The position numbers and the translations under genes are program-made. DNA of 54,800 nucleotides from the NCBI GenBank assembly GCA_900767835.1, contig CAAGAO010000001.1:1-54800 (forward strand), written 5' to 3'. Source of the stretch: Clostridia bacterium (GTDB lineage Bacteria > Bacillota > Clostridia > Christensenellales > UBA1242). The notes below the pieces were generated by a model. The model did not search any database, had not been told where the DNA came from, and worked only from the letters and a program-made list of their open reading frames with translations. Below, piece by piece: positions 1 through 9,293 of this stretch (the stretch's first letter is position 1; each line of letters opens with the position of its first letter).

Positions 1-36
1 ACTATTTTTCCTTTAATTTAAAAAAAGGGGAAAAAT

Positions 37-1709
37 ATGAAAAAAGAAAATTTAACATTTTGCTAAATATAGCAGTGCTATGTATGTGTGTTTGTGCAAT
101 AGCCATTGGTGTATATTCAGCAAAAACCGCTAGCCTTAATGTAAGTGGTACAATAGGTTTTCAAGCGCATAACTGCAAGGTTAGAGTATTAGGCAAAATT
201 ACAGGTGCAGTGGATGCAAGTAACAACGCAATAACAAGTAACATATCTACCGCAACAATTAACTATACCGACACAAGTAATACATCACAAGGCAAACTAA
301 TTGACGGAACTGCAGATACTTGGAATTTTGGAAGTATATTTTTTGATGATCTTAATTCTACAGAAGACGAAATTGCAACAGACATTATTTTTACTTTTAC
401 TATAACCAATGAATCTTCATACGAAATATTGGCATCAATGAGTGGCCCTACTTTACCAAACGGAGTAGATTATGGTATAGCAAGTACTGGAGATTATTCC
501 TCTGGTGCATATGCTATAATACCGAAAGATGGTTCAGTAACATTTACATTAACAATGAGAGTAGTTGAGGGAACTACAATCACAACAACAAATATTCAAA
601 ATTTATCATTTAGTTTTGAAAAAACACCAACGACATCAACGGTTGCTGATAATTTAGTTTTTACAACAAATGATACAACAAGAAATGCAACTGCTAACTT
701 TAATTTGAGTAGTTGGGATGGTTCAAGTAGTTATGATGAAATAAATATTCCAGCAATCTATGTAGCAGATAGCGGTAAAACATATTTGGTAGATAAAATG
801 GGAAATGATTTTAAAGGTATTTCTATCACAAAAATAACAATGCCACGCAGTCTAATAAGTACTGGTAGTTTAATGGGAACTGGAATTCAAAGTGTTGTAT
901 TACCCAAAAGCATAAAAACAATTTCCATTATGCCAAATAGTATAACTGAAATTACAATACCTATTGGTGTTACAACTATTGGAGGGACAGCATTTGCAAA
1001 TTGTACCAACTTAACTAGTGTAAAAATACCAAGTGGATGCACAACCATTGGTAATTATGCATTTAATGGGTGTACTAATTTAACAAATATAACTATTCCA
1101 AATTCAATTACAACAATAAGTAATAGCGCATTTAATAATTGCACAAATCTACAATACAATATTTATGATAATGGTAAATATCTAGGGAATTCAATAAATA
1201 AATATGTAGTACTTATGGGACTTTCTGATAAAAATGCGACATCTTGTGATATTTATGATGGTTGTAGAGTAATTATGAATTCGGGCGATTTTACTTCAGA
1301 CTCTAAAGTTGAGTCGGTTAAAATTCCAGGAAGTGTTAAAATAATTCCAGCATCGTCGTTTTTCTATACACCATTTCTAAAAAATGTAACTTTATGTGAA
1401 GGTATAGAAGAAATAGGTGCCAGTGCTTTTGAAGATTGTGATGCTATAACTGAAATAGTTTTACCTAGCACAATAAAGAAAGTCGGAAGTTCGGCATTTA
1501 GACAAAGGATGTCTGTTATGACAATGTTTACAATTAATTCAACCGATGCGGAAATTGATAAAGATGTTTTTTATGGAACAAAACCAGCAACGATTAAAAT
1601 TGTTACAGGAAATACCAAAACTTACGATTTTATTACTAATTATTATACTCTTTCTAAAACTGAAAATGGGTATAAAATATATACCGTAAATGATGGTGTA
1701 AATAATTAA
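37..1709 (+). CDS. BspA-type leucine-rich-repeat surface protein, start frameshifted in an A-run
   Basis: Predicted exported surface protein. The main frame opens at about position 60 (TTG) and reads a hydrophobic signal segment (LNIAVLCMCVCAIAIGVYS) followed by TASLNVSGTIGF, which resembles the N-termini of SipW/TasA-like exported proteins. From about residue 250 there are repeated LRR_5 units of the BspA type, such as TSVKIPSGCTTIGNYAFNGC and TNITIPNSITTISNSAFNNC. The only good start is ATG at 37, behind AAAGGGG, but it is out of frame: it runs MKKENLTFC and stops. One extra A in the six-A run after this ATG would give MKKRKFNILLNIAVL and join both parts. So this is a phase-variable start, a slippage site or a sequencing indel. 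No LPXTG anchor is seen at the C-terminus. The LRR family call is firm; the ligand and role are unknown. Confidence 0.75.
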
Positions 1710-1858
1710 TTTAAAAGGTTCTTTTTCAACAATGGGGCAAATTTAGCATTATGATTTTTTAATAAAAAAGAATCTTGATAAACTATAGATATATTATTTA
1801 CAATCTTAGCAATATAAAATTATTTTATAAAATAATTGTCTAAAGTTTTTAAAAGAGG

Positions 1859-1895
1859 TGCGGGGAATAACTTTTTACAAAAAGTTGTCCCCGCA
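1859..1895 (+). terminator. Long GC-rich hairpin, terminator-like
   Basis: TGCGGGG pairs with CCCCGCA, and the inner arm AACTTTTT pairs with AAAAAGTT around a tiny loop. It stands alone between the LRR gene and the HTH gene and is followed by ATTTCTT. A homologous hairpin with changed but still paired bases lies at 6746-6786, so this is a small family of intergenic hairpins. Confidence 0.6.
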
Positions 1896-2026
1896 TTTCT
1901 TAACTAAATTAAAAAAATTAAATATTATTTTTAGATAAGATAAAACAATTAATTAAAATTGACAATTAATAATAAATTATGTAAAATTTGATTAAATAAT
2001 TAAATTTACATAAGGAAAATATACTA

Positions 2027-2410
2027 ATGAAAAAACGAAAAAATTTTGGAATAATTTTACATATTTTAAATATATTACAAACAGAAACTGATGCCGAACA
2101 TTTAATAACTCAAAAAGAGATTGTAAAAAGGTTAAGAAAAGAAGGTGTTATTTGCCGAAGATATACGGTTGAGTGTAATTTGGAATGTTTAAGAGAATTT
2201 GGTTATGACATACAAACCATAAAAGGTGTTGGAACATATCTCAAAAAAGATGGCTTAACCGCCGATGATGTTTTTGTCCTTTTAGAAGGTCTAAACAGGG
2301 GTAAATTTATTTTGGAAAAAGATTATGTTGCAAACATATCACAAAAATTAAAAAAGCAATTAAACAATTTTGAAATTGAAGAACTAAAAAATAAAAATAT
2401 GATTTTGTAA
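2027..2410 (+). CDS. WYL-type winged-helix regulator lacking the WYL domain
   Basis: A DNA-binding protein of 127 residues. The stretch LITQKEIVKRLRKEGVICRR followed by LREFGYDIQTIKGVGTYL matches the N-terminal winged helix of clostridial WYL-domain regulators. The next part, GLTADDVFVLLEGLNRGKFI, matches the linker helix that normally leads into the WYL ligand domain, but the protein then stops after another 40 or so residues. It is therefore either a naturally short form or a truncation. Full-length relatives are usually near 300 residues. ATAAGGAAAATATACTAATG gives a weak ribosome site. The target is unknown and there is no operon partner. The HTH family assignment is fairly sure, the truncation claim less so. 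Confidence 0.65.
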   Translation: MKKRKNFGIILHILNILQTETDAEHLITQKEIVKRLRKEGVICRRYTVECNLECLREFGYDIQTIKGVGTYLKKDGLTADDVFVLLEGLNRGKFILEKDYVANISQKLKKQLNNFEIEELKNKNMIL

Positions 2411-2459
2411 AATTTAAAACACATAACTTCTAAATGTTGTAAAAACACAAAATTTACTC

Positions 2460-2488
2460 TTGAATATTGAAAAAACATATGTTATACT
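2460..2488 (+). promoter_or_regulatory. Sigma-A promoter for the orphan at 2513
   Basis: TTGAAT at 2460-2465 and TATACT at 2483-2488 with a 17-base spacer. The start codon, preceded by GTGAGG, follows 24 bases downstream. Confidence 0.55.
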
Positions 2489-2512
2489 ATAACCAATAGT
2501 GAGGTAAAAAAT

Positions 2513-2965
2513 ATGGAAAAGAAATATGAAGTTAAGTATATAGATGTTTTATATATAGATGGTAAAGTTATACCAGTTTCATTAGAGTATAAAAAAGATA
2601 AAAAATACATTAATTTTATTTTAAACAATGTTAAATGCGAAGTTGAAAAAATGTATATTAATCAAGCAACCTACAACAAAGCAGCAAATACTATTGTAAC
2701 TTTTAAAGCATTAGACAATTCTGTTAGATATGCAGAACTTGGCACACTAACTAGTGCAATTTGCAATTATGGTCAAAAAGTTGGCTATAAATATAGCAAA
2801 CTTTCAATCGCTAAAGACATTGTTGCAGTAAACGAAAAATTGCGTTCAGACTTATCATCAGATAAAATTTGTAAGTATTTTGCAACCGAATTATCAGTTG
2901 CTGAAATTAAAGATGTCGCAAAAACTTTACAACAAGGTTATGATAAAAACACTATCATAAAATAA
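2513..2965 (+). CDS. Hypothetical protein, 150 aa
   Basis: I do not recognise this family. The protein is soluble-looking, with no signal or membrane segment. The N-terminal half is beta-rich and lysine-rich (VKYIDVLYIDGKVIPVSLEY), reminiscent of a small barrel that would bind nucleic acid or a ligand. The C-terminal half is helical (LSSDKICKYFATELSVAEIK). A clear promoter and a GTGAGG ribosome site support it being expressed alone. It sits between the HTH gene and the ABC exporter, without overlap with either. No function is proposed. Confidence 0.6.
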   Translation: MEKKYEVKYIDVLYIDGKVIPVSLEYKKDKKYINFILNNVKCEVEKMYINQATYNKAANTIVTFKALDNSVRYAELGTLTSAICNYGQKVGYKYSKLSIAKDIVAVNEKLRSDLSSDKICKYFATELSVAEIKDVAKTLQQGYDKNTIIK

Positions 2966-3108
2966 TTAAATTAATAAATAATTACTACAAATTAAATTAA
3001 GTGTTGAAAAATGCTTAATCTTTTTTTGATTTTTTTGTCAAATAATTGCTTATTATTTAAAAAATCCATATACTAAAACTAATAAGTATTTGGAGAAAAA
3101 TATAAATT

Positions 3109-4830
3109 ATGTTTAAACTTACTAGTTATTTGAAAAAATACAAGGGCAAAGCATTTTTAGGTCCTGCAATTAAATTTTTGGAAGCGGTGTTTGATATTGT
3201 AACACCAATTTTGGTTGCTCTAATTTTAGATGTTGGCATTCCTAATGGAGATAAAAAGTATATTTTAGTTATTAGTTTGTTGGTTATTGTAATGAATCTT
3301 TTAGGGTTTGTTTGCGCCATTGGTTGCTCTAAATGTGCATCACTTGTTAGTCGTGGTGTTGGAGCGGATATTAGGCGAGATATGTATACAAAAATTACGA
3401 CTTTAAGTAGTGTGGAAAAAGACAAGTATACAACAATGGCATTTACAAACAGAATTGTACATGACGTTCAGCAAGTAGAAAATGCAATAAGTATGACAAT
3501 TCGCCAAGTTGCAAGAGCACCATTTTTGCTTATAGGTTCAACAATATCAGCGGTTATAATTGATGCAAAATTGTCTTTAATTTTCTTAATAGTAATGCCA
3601 TTTATTTTGCTAATTGTTGTTCTTATTATGAAAAAAACATCACCAATGTATTTGCAAGCGAAAACCGATTTAGATAAGGTAAGTAATGTAACAAGGGAAA
3701 ATCTTTCTGGTAATAGGGTTGTCAGGGCATTTAACAAACAAGACTATGAAGCAAATAGATTCAATAAAGTTAATGCCGATTTTACAAAAAGCAACTTAAA
3801 TATAGGTAAAATGTCTGCAATTATGCAACCGCTTTTGTATCTTTGCGTAAACCTAGGTGTAATTGCCGTTGTTTACTTTGGTGGCATAAGAGTTAATGTT
3901 GGTGGACTTAGTCAAGGTAAAATAATTTCGTTTATTAACTACTTTACACAAATTTCAACCGCTTTAGTTATGATTGCACGTTTAATAATAACATACACCA
4001 GAACAGGAGCAAGCATTAAACGTATAGGTGAAGTTTATCAATTAACACCATCTATCAAAAATGCGTCAAGTCCAGTAGTTTTAGACAAGACCTCTCCTGC
4101 CGACATAGAATTTAAAAATGTAAACTTTTCGTATAATAAAATCAAATACATTTTAAATGGTTTTTCAATAAATATTCCAGCCGGTAGTACAATAGGAGTT
4201 ATAGGCGGTACGGGCAGTGGTAAAAGTACTCTTGTAAATTTGCTCCCAAGATTTTACGATGTCTCATCGGGCGAAATTTTAATAAATGGTGTTAATATAA
4301 AAAAATACGACCTAAATAGTCTAAGGAATTATGTATCAATAGTGCCACAAAACCCAACCCTTTTTAAAGGAACAATAGAAAGTAATTTAAAATTTAGAGA
4401 TAAAAATGCAAGTTTAGAAGATATGACAAAAGCATTAAAAATAAGTCAGTCTTATGAGTTTGTTATGGAAAAGCCAGACGGCATAAAAACCAAGGTTGAA
4501 CGCGGTGGCACAAACTTCTCGGGCGGACAACGACAAAGACTAACCATTGCAAGAGCATTAGTTGGTAGTCCTAAAATAATTATTTTAGATGATTCAAGTT
4601 CTGCATTGGACTTTGAAACCGATTATAATCTTCGCCATGCACTAGCAGTGACACTAAAAGACACAACCAAAATCATAGTGTCACAAAGAACAAACTCCAT
4701 TAAAGATGCCGACAACATAATCGTGCTAGACAGCGGTAATGTCGTTGGTGTTGGCAAACATGATGAATTACTTAAAACTTGTGAAGTGTATAAGGAAATT
4801 TATAACTCACAAAATAAAGAGGAGGTGTAG
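3109..4830 (+). CDS. Heterodimeric ABC exporter, degenerate-site subunit
   Basis: A fused transmembrane-ATPase half-transporter of 573 residues: six membrane helices in about the first 310 residues, then a nucleotide-binding domain. Walker A is GGTGSGKST at about 366-374 and the signature is FSGGQ near 469. Walker B is IIILDD, with Asp495 where catalytic Glu is usual, and the switch residue is Gln526 (VSQR) rather than His. These same two replacements are known from the degenerate half of heterodimeric exporters such as TM287/288. The partner starts only two bases after the stop, so the two are co-translated. The substrate (drug, peptide or lipid) cannot be told from sequence. Confidence 0.93.
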   Translation: MFKLTSYLKKYKGKAFLGPAIKFLEAVFDIVTPILVALILDVGIPNGDKKYILVISLLVIVMNLLGFVCAIGCSKCASLVSRGVGADIRRDMYTKITTLSSVEKDKYTTMAFTNRIVHDVQQVENAISMTIRQVARAPFLLIGSTISAVIIDAKLSLIFLIVMPFILLIVVLIMKKTSPMYLQAKTDLDKVSNVTRENLSGNRVVRAFNKQDYEANRFNKVNADFTKSNLNIGKMSAIMQPLLYLCVNLGVIAVVYFGGIRVNVGGLSQGKIISFINYFTQISTALVMIARLIITYTRTGASIKRIGEVYQLTPSIKNASSPVVLDKTSPADIEFKNVNFSYNKIKYILNGFSINIPAGSTIGVIGGTGSGKSTLVNLLPRFYDVSSGEILINGVNIKKYDLNSLRNYVSIVPQNPTLFKGTIESNLKFRDKNASLEDMTKALKISQSYEFVMEKPDGIKTKVERGGTNFSGGQRQRLTIARALVGSPKIIILDDSSSALDFETDYNLRHALAVTLKDTTKIIVSQRTNSIKDADNIIVLDSGNVVGVGKHDELLKTCEVYKEIYNSQNKEEV

Positions 4831-4832
4831 TT

Positions 4833-6689
4833 ATGGCAAACGAAGTTAAAAATTTAACAACAAACCGCAATACTCCAACTGAAGAAGAAAGCCCAGTTGT
4901 AACCGAAGGTCAAATTTTAAAAAATACTAAAAAAAGTAGATTGACTTTTAAACAAGCAATAAAATATTCAAAAAAGATTATTCAGTTTGGTAAACCATTT
5001 CATAAATATCTATATCTAGCACTAATTTCTATATTTATTCAAACATTTTTTGAACTTTTAGTGCCTATTTATTTGGGTAGAGCCATCGACTGCATAGTTG
5101 GTGCTGGCTCGGTAGATTTTCACAATATGGGCATAAATTTAATATATGTAAGTGCGTGTATATTAATCAATGTGTTGTTCACTTGGCTCGGCAATTTATT
5201 TACAAATATTTATTGCTTTAAGTCAAGTGAATATATGCGACAATTAATATTCCAAAAATTTAATAGAGTGCCATTAAAATTTATTGATGGAAATCAACAT
5301 GGCGATTTGCTTAGCCGTATGATAAACGATGTTGACCTTTTAACAGATGGCTTTTTGGAAGGGCTAACAGGTGTTACAAATGGTGTTGTAACAATTGTGG
5401 CAACGCTTGTGTTTATGTTTATACTAAATGTACCACTTGCACTAGTTGTGTTGTTACTTACTCCAATGAGTTTAATTATTGCAACCTTTATTGCTAAAAA
5501 ATCTTTTAAACTATATGCAATGCAAGCAAAAAATGAGGGCGATTTAAACGGCTACTTAGAAGAAATGATAAGCGGTGATAAATTGGTTACTGCATTCAAT
5601 TATCAAAACGATGCACTTGAAGGTTTTGAAAAAATCAATCAAAAATATTACAAAGTGGCAGAAAAAGCCGAATTTTATTCAAGCCTAAGCAATCCGGCAA
5701 CGCGTTTTATAAACGGTTTTGTATATATTATGGTCGCTTTTGTTGGTAGTTATTTGGCAATTTCTACGGGGAGTATTAGCGTAGGTTTAATTTCAAGTTT
5801 CTTAAGTTATGCTAACTCGTTTGGAAAACCTTTTAATGAACTATCAGCCGAGTTTACCGAACTTCAAGCAGCACTTGCATCTTGTGAAAGAATTTTCTAT
5901 ATACTAGAAACAAAAGACGAACCAAGCGACGCTCTAATGCCGGAACTTGCAAGTGTAGATGGCAATGTTACTATAGAGAATGTGGATTTTTCATATAATC
6001 CAAAACAATCATTAATTAAAAATTTTAATTTAACAGTAAAACCAGGGCAAAAAATAGCCATTGTAGGACCAACAGGTTGTGGTAAAACAACACTTATAAA
6101 TCTTTTAATGCGATTTTATGATGTCACAAATGGTGCAATTCTTTTAGACGATAACAATATTACTCAAATTACAAGACATTCATTAAGAAACAAATACGGA
6201 ATGGTGTTGCAAGAAACTTGGATATTCTCTGGCACAATTAGAGAAAACATAGCCTACGGCAAACCTAACGCAACCGATGAGGAAATTAAGGAAGCCGCAA
6301 GACTTTCGGGTGCAGATGATTTTATAAACAAACTAACCTATGGTTATGCAACAAGAATTACCGAAGATGGCGGAAATTTATCTGCCGGACAAAAACAACT
6401 TTTGTGCATAGCGCGTGTTATGTTAATTAAACCACCTATGCTAATTTTAGATGAAGCAACCAGTAATATAGATACTCGTACGGAATTAAAAATTCAAAAT
6501 GCCTTTAACACATTAATGGAAAATCGTACAACATTTATTGTTGCACATCGTTTGTCAACCATTCAAAATGCCGACCAAATTTTGGTAATGAACAAAGGAA
6601 ATGTAATAGAACAAGGCACACACGAAGAACTACTAGAAAAGAAAGGCTTTTATTATCACCTTTACAATTCACAATTTGCAAAGGCATAA
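4833..6689 (+). CDS. Heterodimeric ABC exporter, catalytic-site subunit
   Basis: Partner of the preceding half-transporter, 618 residues. An N-terminal extension of about 60 charged residues precedes six membrane helices. The ATPase domain has Walker A GPTGCGKTT (about 412-420), Walker B MLILDEATSN with the catalytic Glu near 541, and His572 in IVAHR, so this subunit supplies the canonical Walker B and switch. Its signature is NLSAGQ instead of LSGGQ. In a heterodimer this signature faces the degenerate half, which fits one active and one degenerate ATP site. GGAGG lies at the end of the upstream gene and serves as the ribosome site. A strong hairpin follows at 6746. Confidence 0.93.
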   Translation: MANEVKNLTTNRNTPTEEESPVVTEGQILKNTKKSRLTFKQAIKYSKKIIQFGKPFHKYLYLALISIFIQTFFELLVPIYLGRAIDCIVGAGSVDFHNMGINLIYVSACILINVLFTWLGNLFTNIYCFKSSEYMRQLIFQKFNRVPLKFIDGNQHGDLLSRMINDVDLLTDGFLEGLTGVTNGVVTIVATLVFMFILNVPLALVVLLLTPMSLIIATFIAKKSFKLYAMQAKNEGDLNGYLEEMISGDKLVTAFNYQNDALEGFEKINQKYYKVAEKAEFYSSLSNPATRFINGFVYIMVAFVGSYLAISTGSISVGLISSFLSYANSFGKPFNELSAEFTELQAALASCERIFYILETKDEPSDALMPELASVDGNVTIENVDFSYNPKQSLIKNFNLTVKPGQKIAIVGPTGCGKTTLINLLMRFYDVTNGAILLDDNNITQITRHSLRNKYGMVLQETWIFSGTIRENIAYGKPNATDEEIKEAARLSGADDFINKLTYGYATRITEDGGNLSAGQKQLLCIARVMLIKPPMLILDEATSNIDTRTELKIQNAFNTLMENRTTFIVAHRLSTIQNADQILVMNKGNVIEQGTHEELLEKKGFYYHLYNSQFAKA

Positions 6690-6745
6690 ATAAGGTTTAA
6701 ATAGAAATAAATAAAATTATAAACATTTAAAATTTTTGAAAAGAG

Positions 6746-6786
6746 TACGGGGAAAACTTTTTATAAAAAGATTTCCCCGTATTTTT
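6746..6786 (+). terminator. Rho-independent terminator after the ABC exporter pair
   Basis: TACGGGGAAA pairs with TTTCCCCGTA, with an inner ACTTTTT/AAAAAG stem, then a run of eight T. It is a covarying homologue of the hairpin at 1859-1895 (the outer pair is TAC/GTA here and TGC/GCA there). Confidence 0.85.
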
Positions 6787-6923
6787 TTTCTCAATAAAAT
6801 TATAATTTCAATTAATATTTCATATTTAATAACACAAAAGTGTGGTTTTGTATGCACATATTTAGTTGCAAAAACACACAAACTAATGTATACTTATTTT
6901 ACTTTGTAGAATAATGGTGATTT

Positions 6924-9293
6924 ATGGCAACTTTTGTATATTATCTTATTGCAATAGTATCGGGGACAGGGCTGGTTGGTCTTGGCTTGCTTTTTAATAG
7001 GAAAAATAGCGAAAATTATAATAAATATCTCAAAATTGTATCAATTATAATAGGTGCAATTTTTCTTGTTAGATATATGCTCGGGGATGATGCTATTCAA
7101 AATATATTAAAACTAGGAGAAACACCTATTGCTAGTAAATTTTTAAACTTATGTGCTTTGTTTTTAGTTTGGTTTAGTTATGCATCGGCATTGCTTGTAA
7201 GTATGTATGGCTTTTATGCAAAATATATCAAAAACTATATAAAATATTTTGCTTTACCGGTGTCTTTTTTAAGTTTAATATTTATGCCTTTTCATTTCAC
7301 TGCAATAATTGGTGAAAATGCAATAAACACTTTTTCGGTTAGGGGAATATTCTTCGCGTTAGAAATAGGCTTGGTGTTTGCATATTGTCTTTTAATTTTT
7401 ATTTTAAATATTAAAGAAAAATTATCAAATAAAAAAGAAAATAAAAGAATTAATATAAATAAAGAAAAAACAGAAAATACTAAAATAAATAATAAAAATA
7501 CAAGAAAAGACAAAGAAAAATTAACTTTTAAACAATTTTTTATTAATATTTGGGATAATATTAAAGAATTTTTTAGAAAGTATTGGTTTAATATTTTTGC
7601 AGGTATTGCCATAATATTTAGTGTAATGCCCGCATATACTTTCCAAGGGATGTTCGGGTATATTCATCAAACAATGACATGTAAAAATTTTGAATTGCCA
7701 CACAGAATAATTTTATATATAGGCATTATTTTACCATTTATAATTCATTTTTCTTTAAAAAATAAAGAGTATAAACTAAAAAGATTTTATCTTTTATACA
7801 TATGCTTAGGAACACTTTTAACATTTTCATTACATCATAAATTTGCATCATTTTTAGATCCTGTAAATTGGCCATTGCATTTATGTAATACAGCAATGTA
7901 TATTATGCCTATTGTGCTTTTGTTCAATATGAAAAGATTTTTCTACTTTACATATTTTATAAATGTTGTAGGTGCATTCTTCGCAATGTTTATGCCAAAC
8001 TACGATGCAACAACCAATATGTTTGCAACAAGAATTTTAGTCTTTTATACCAACCATTATATAGCATTCTTTATGCCAATATTATTTGTATCACTAGGTA
8101 TGTTTGAAAAACCAAAGTTTAAACAATTTGTATATTCAATGCTAGGCTTTTTAGGTTATTTCATTTTAGTTTTAATATTAAATGCAATGTTTACGGGAAT
8201 GTATGAAGTTGGACTTGCAAGCGCAAAAACTGACTTCTTCTTTATAAATTCGGACTTCATAGCAGACAAACTAGGAGAGTGGTGTAGGCGCCTAATGGAT
8301 ATTAAGGCGGTAATACATATTGGTGGAATAAATATGACTTTTTACCCTTTATATCAATCAATCTTTTTTGTTGTGTATGTTGGAATAGGTCTTGCAATGT
8401 GGTTTATATACGAACAAGGCTACGAAATAGCGGCATCATTTGAAGATATAAGAAGTCGTAAAAGAGCAATAAAATTAGAAATGCTTGCATTAGAAATTAA
8501 ATCAAACGGAAGGAGTTTAACTGAACCCATGGAAAAAGAATTTGAAAACAAATTTGTACTAAAAAATTTTTCTAAAAAATATGCGGGAAGCAATGTGTAT
8601 GCGGTTGAAAATGCAAACCTAGAAGTAAATGGCGGAGAAATTTTTGGCTTTTTAGGACCAAACGGAGCAGGCAAATCAACCATAATAAAAACCACAGTTG
8701 GCATACAACCAATAACAAGCGGTGATATTTATGTGTGTGGTTATGATATAAAAACACAAAGTGTGGAAGCAAAAAAACAAATAGGTTATGTTCCTGACCA
8801 TTATGCTTTGTATGAAAAATTAACTGGTAGAGAATATATAAACTACATTGCCGACCTATACGATGTTAGCCAAGAAGATAGACAAGAAAGAATAGAAAGT
8901 ATGGTTAAACGTTTTGAACTTACAACCGCTTTTGATAATCAAATGAAGACATATTCTCATGGTATGAAGCAAAAAATAGCAATTATGTCCGCCTTGGTTC
9001 ATAATCCTAAAATTTGGATACTAGATGAACCATTAACGGGACTAGATCCAAATAGTATTTATCAAGTAAAAGAGTGTATGAAAGAACACGCCAAAGCAGG
9101 TAATATTGTCTTTTTCTCAAGCCATATAATAGATGTCGTTGAAAGAATATGTGATAGAATAGCAATAATTAAAAAAGGTCATATTTTAACTGTAAAAACA
9201 GTAAAGGAAATAGAAGAAAGCGGAGAAGCTCTTGAAAAATTTTATATGGACACAATAGGTCAAAATATAGATGAACCAAATAAGGACGAATAA
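6924..9293 (+). CDS. YwaF/TMEM164-like membrane domain fused to an ABC-2 ATPase
   Basis: A 789-residue fusion. Residues 1-160 hold five or so membrane helices. A lysine-rich linker follows, then a second membrane block (about 220-510) containing NWPLHLCN and a long hydrophobic series resembling the YwaF/TMEM164 family. From about 545 there is a complete ABC ATPase: GPNGAGKST near 578, the degenerate signature YSHGMKQ, Walker B IWILDEPLTG and switch SSHI. This is the daunorubicin/ABC-2 exporter type of ATPase. The stop overlaps the start of the permease gene (TAATG), so the two products surely act together. The membrane-family call rests on motif and topology and is moderate; the ATPase is certain. 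Fusion of such a membrane protein to the ATPase is unusual. The substrate is unknown. Confidence 0.85.
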   Translation: MATFVYYLIAIVSGTGLVGLGLLFNRKNSENYNKYLKIVSIIIGAIFLVRYMLGDDAIQNILKLGETPIASKFLNLCALFLVWFSYASALLVSMYGFYAKYIKNYIKYFALPVSFLSLIFMPFHFTAIIGENAINTFSVRGIFFALEIGLVFAYCLLIFILNIKEKLSNKKENKRININKEKTENTKINNKNTRKDKEKLTFKQFFINIWDNIKEFFRKYWFNIFAGIAIIFSVMPAYTFQGMFGYIHQTMTCKNFELPHRIILYIGIILPFIIHFSLKNKEYKLKRFYLLYICLGTLLTFSLHHKFASFLDPVNWPLHLCNTAMYIMPIVLLFNMKRFFYFTYFINVVGAFFAMFMPNYDATTNMFATRILVFYTNHYIAFFMPILFVSLGMFEKPKFKQFVYSMLGFLGYFILVLILNAMFTGMYEVGLASAKTDFFFINSDFIADKLGEWCRRLMDIKAVIHIGGINMTFYPLYQSIFFVVYVGIGLAMWFIYEQGYEIAASFEDIRSRKRAIKLEMLALEIKSNGRSLTEPMEKEFENKFVLKNFSKKYAGSNVYAVENANLEVNGGEIFGFLGPNGAGKSTIIKTTVGIQPITSGDIYVCGYDIKTQSVEAKKQIGYVPDHYALYEKLTGREYINYIADLYDVSQEDRQERIESMVKRFELTTAFDNQMKTYSHGMKQKIAIMSALVHNPKIWILDEPLTGLDPNSIYQVKECMKEHAKAGNIVFFSSHIIDVVERICDRIAIIKKGHILTVKTVKEIEESGEALEKFYMDTIGQNIDEPNKDE

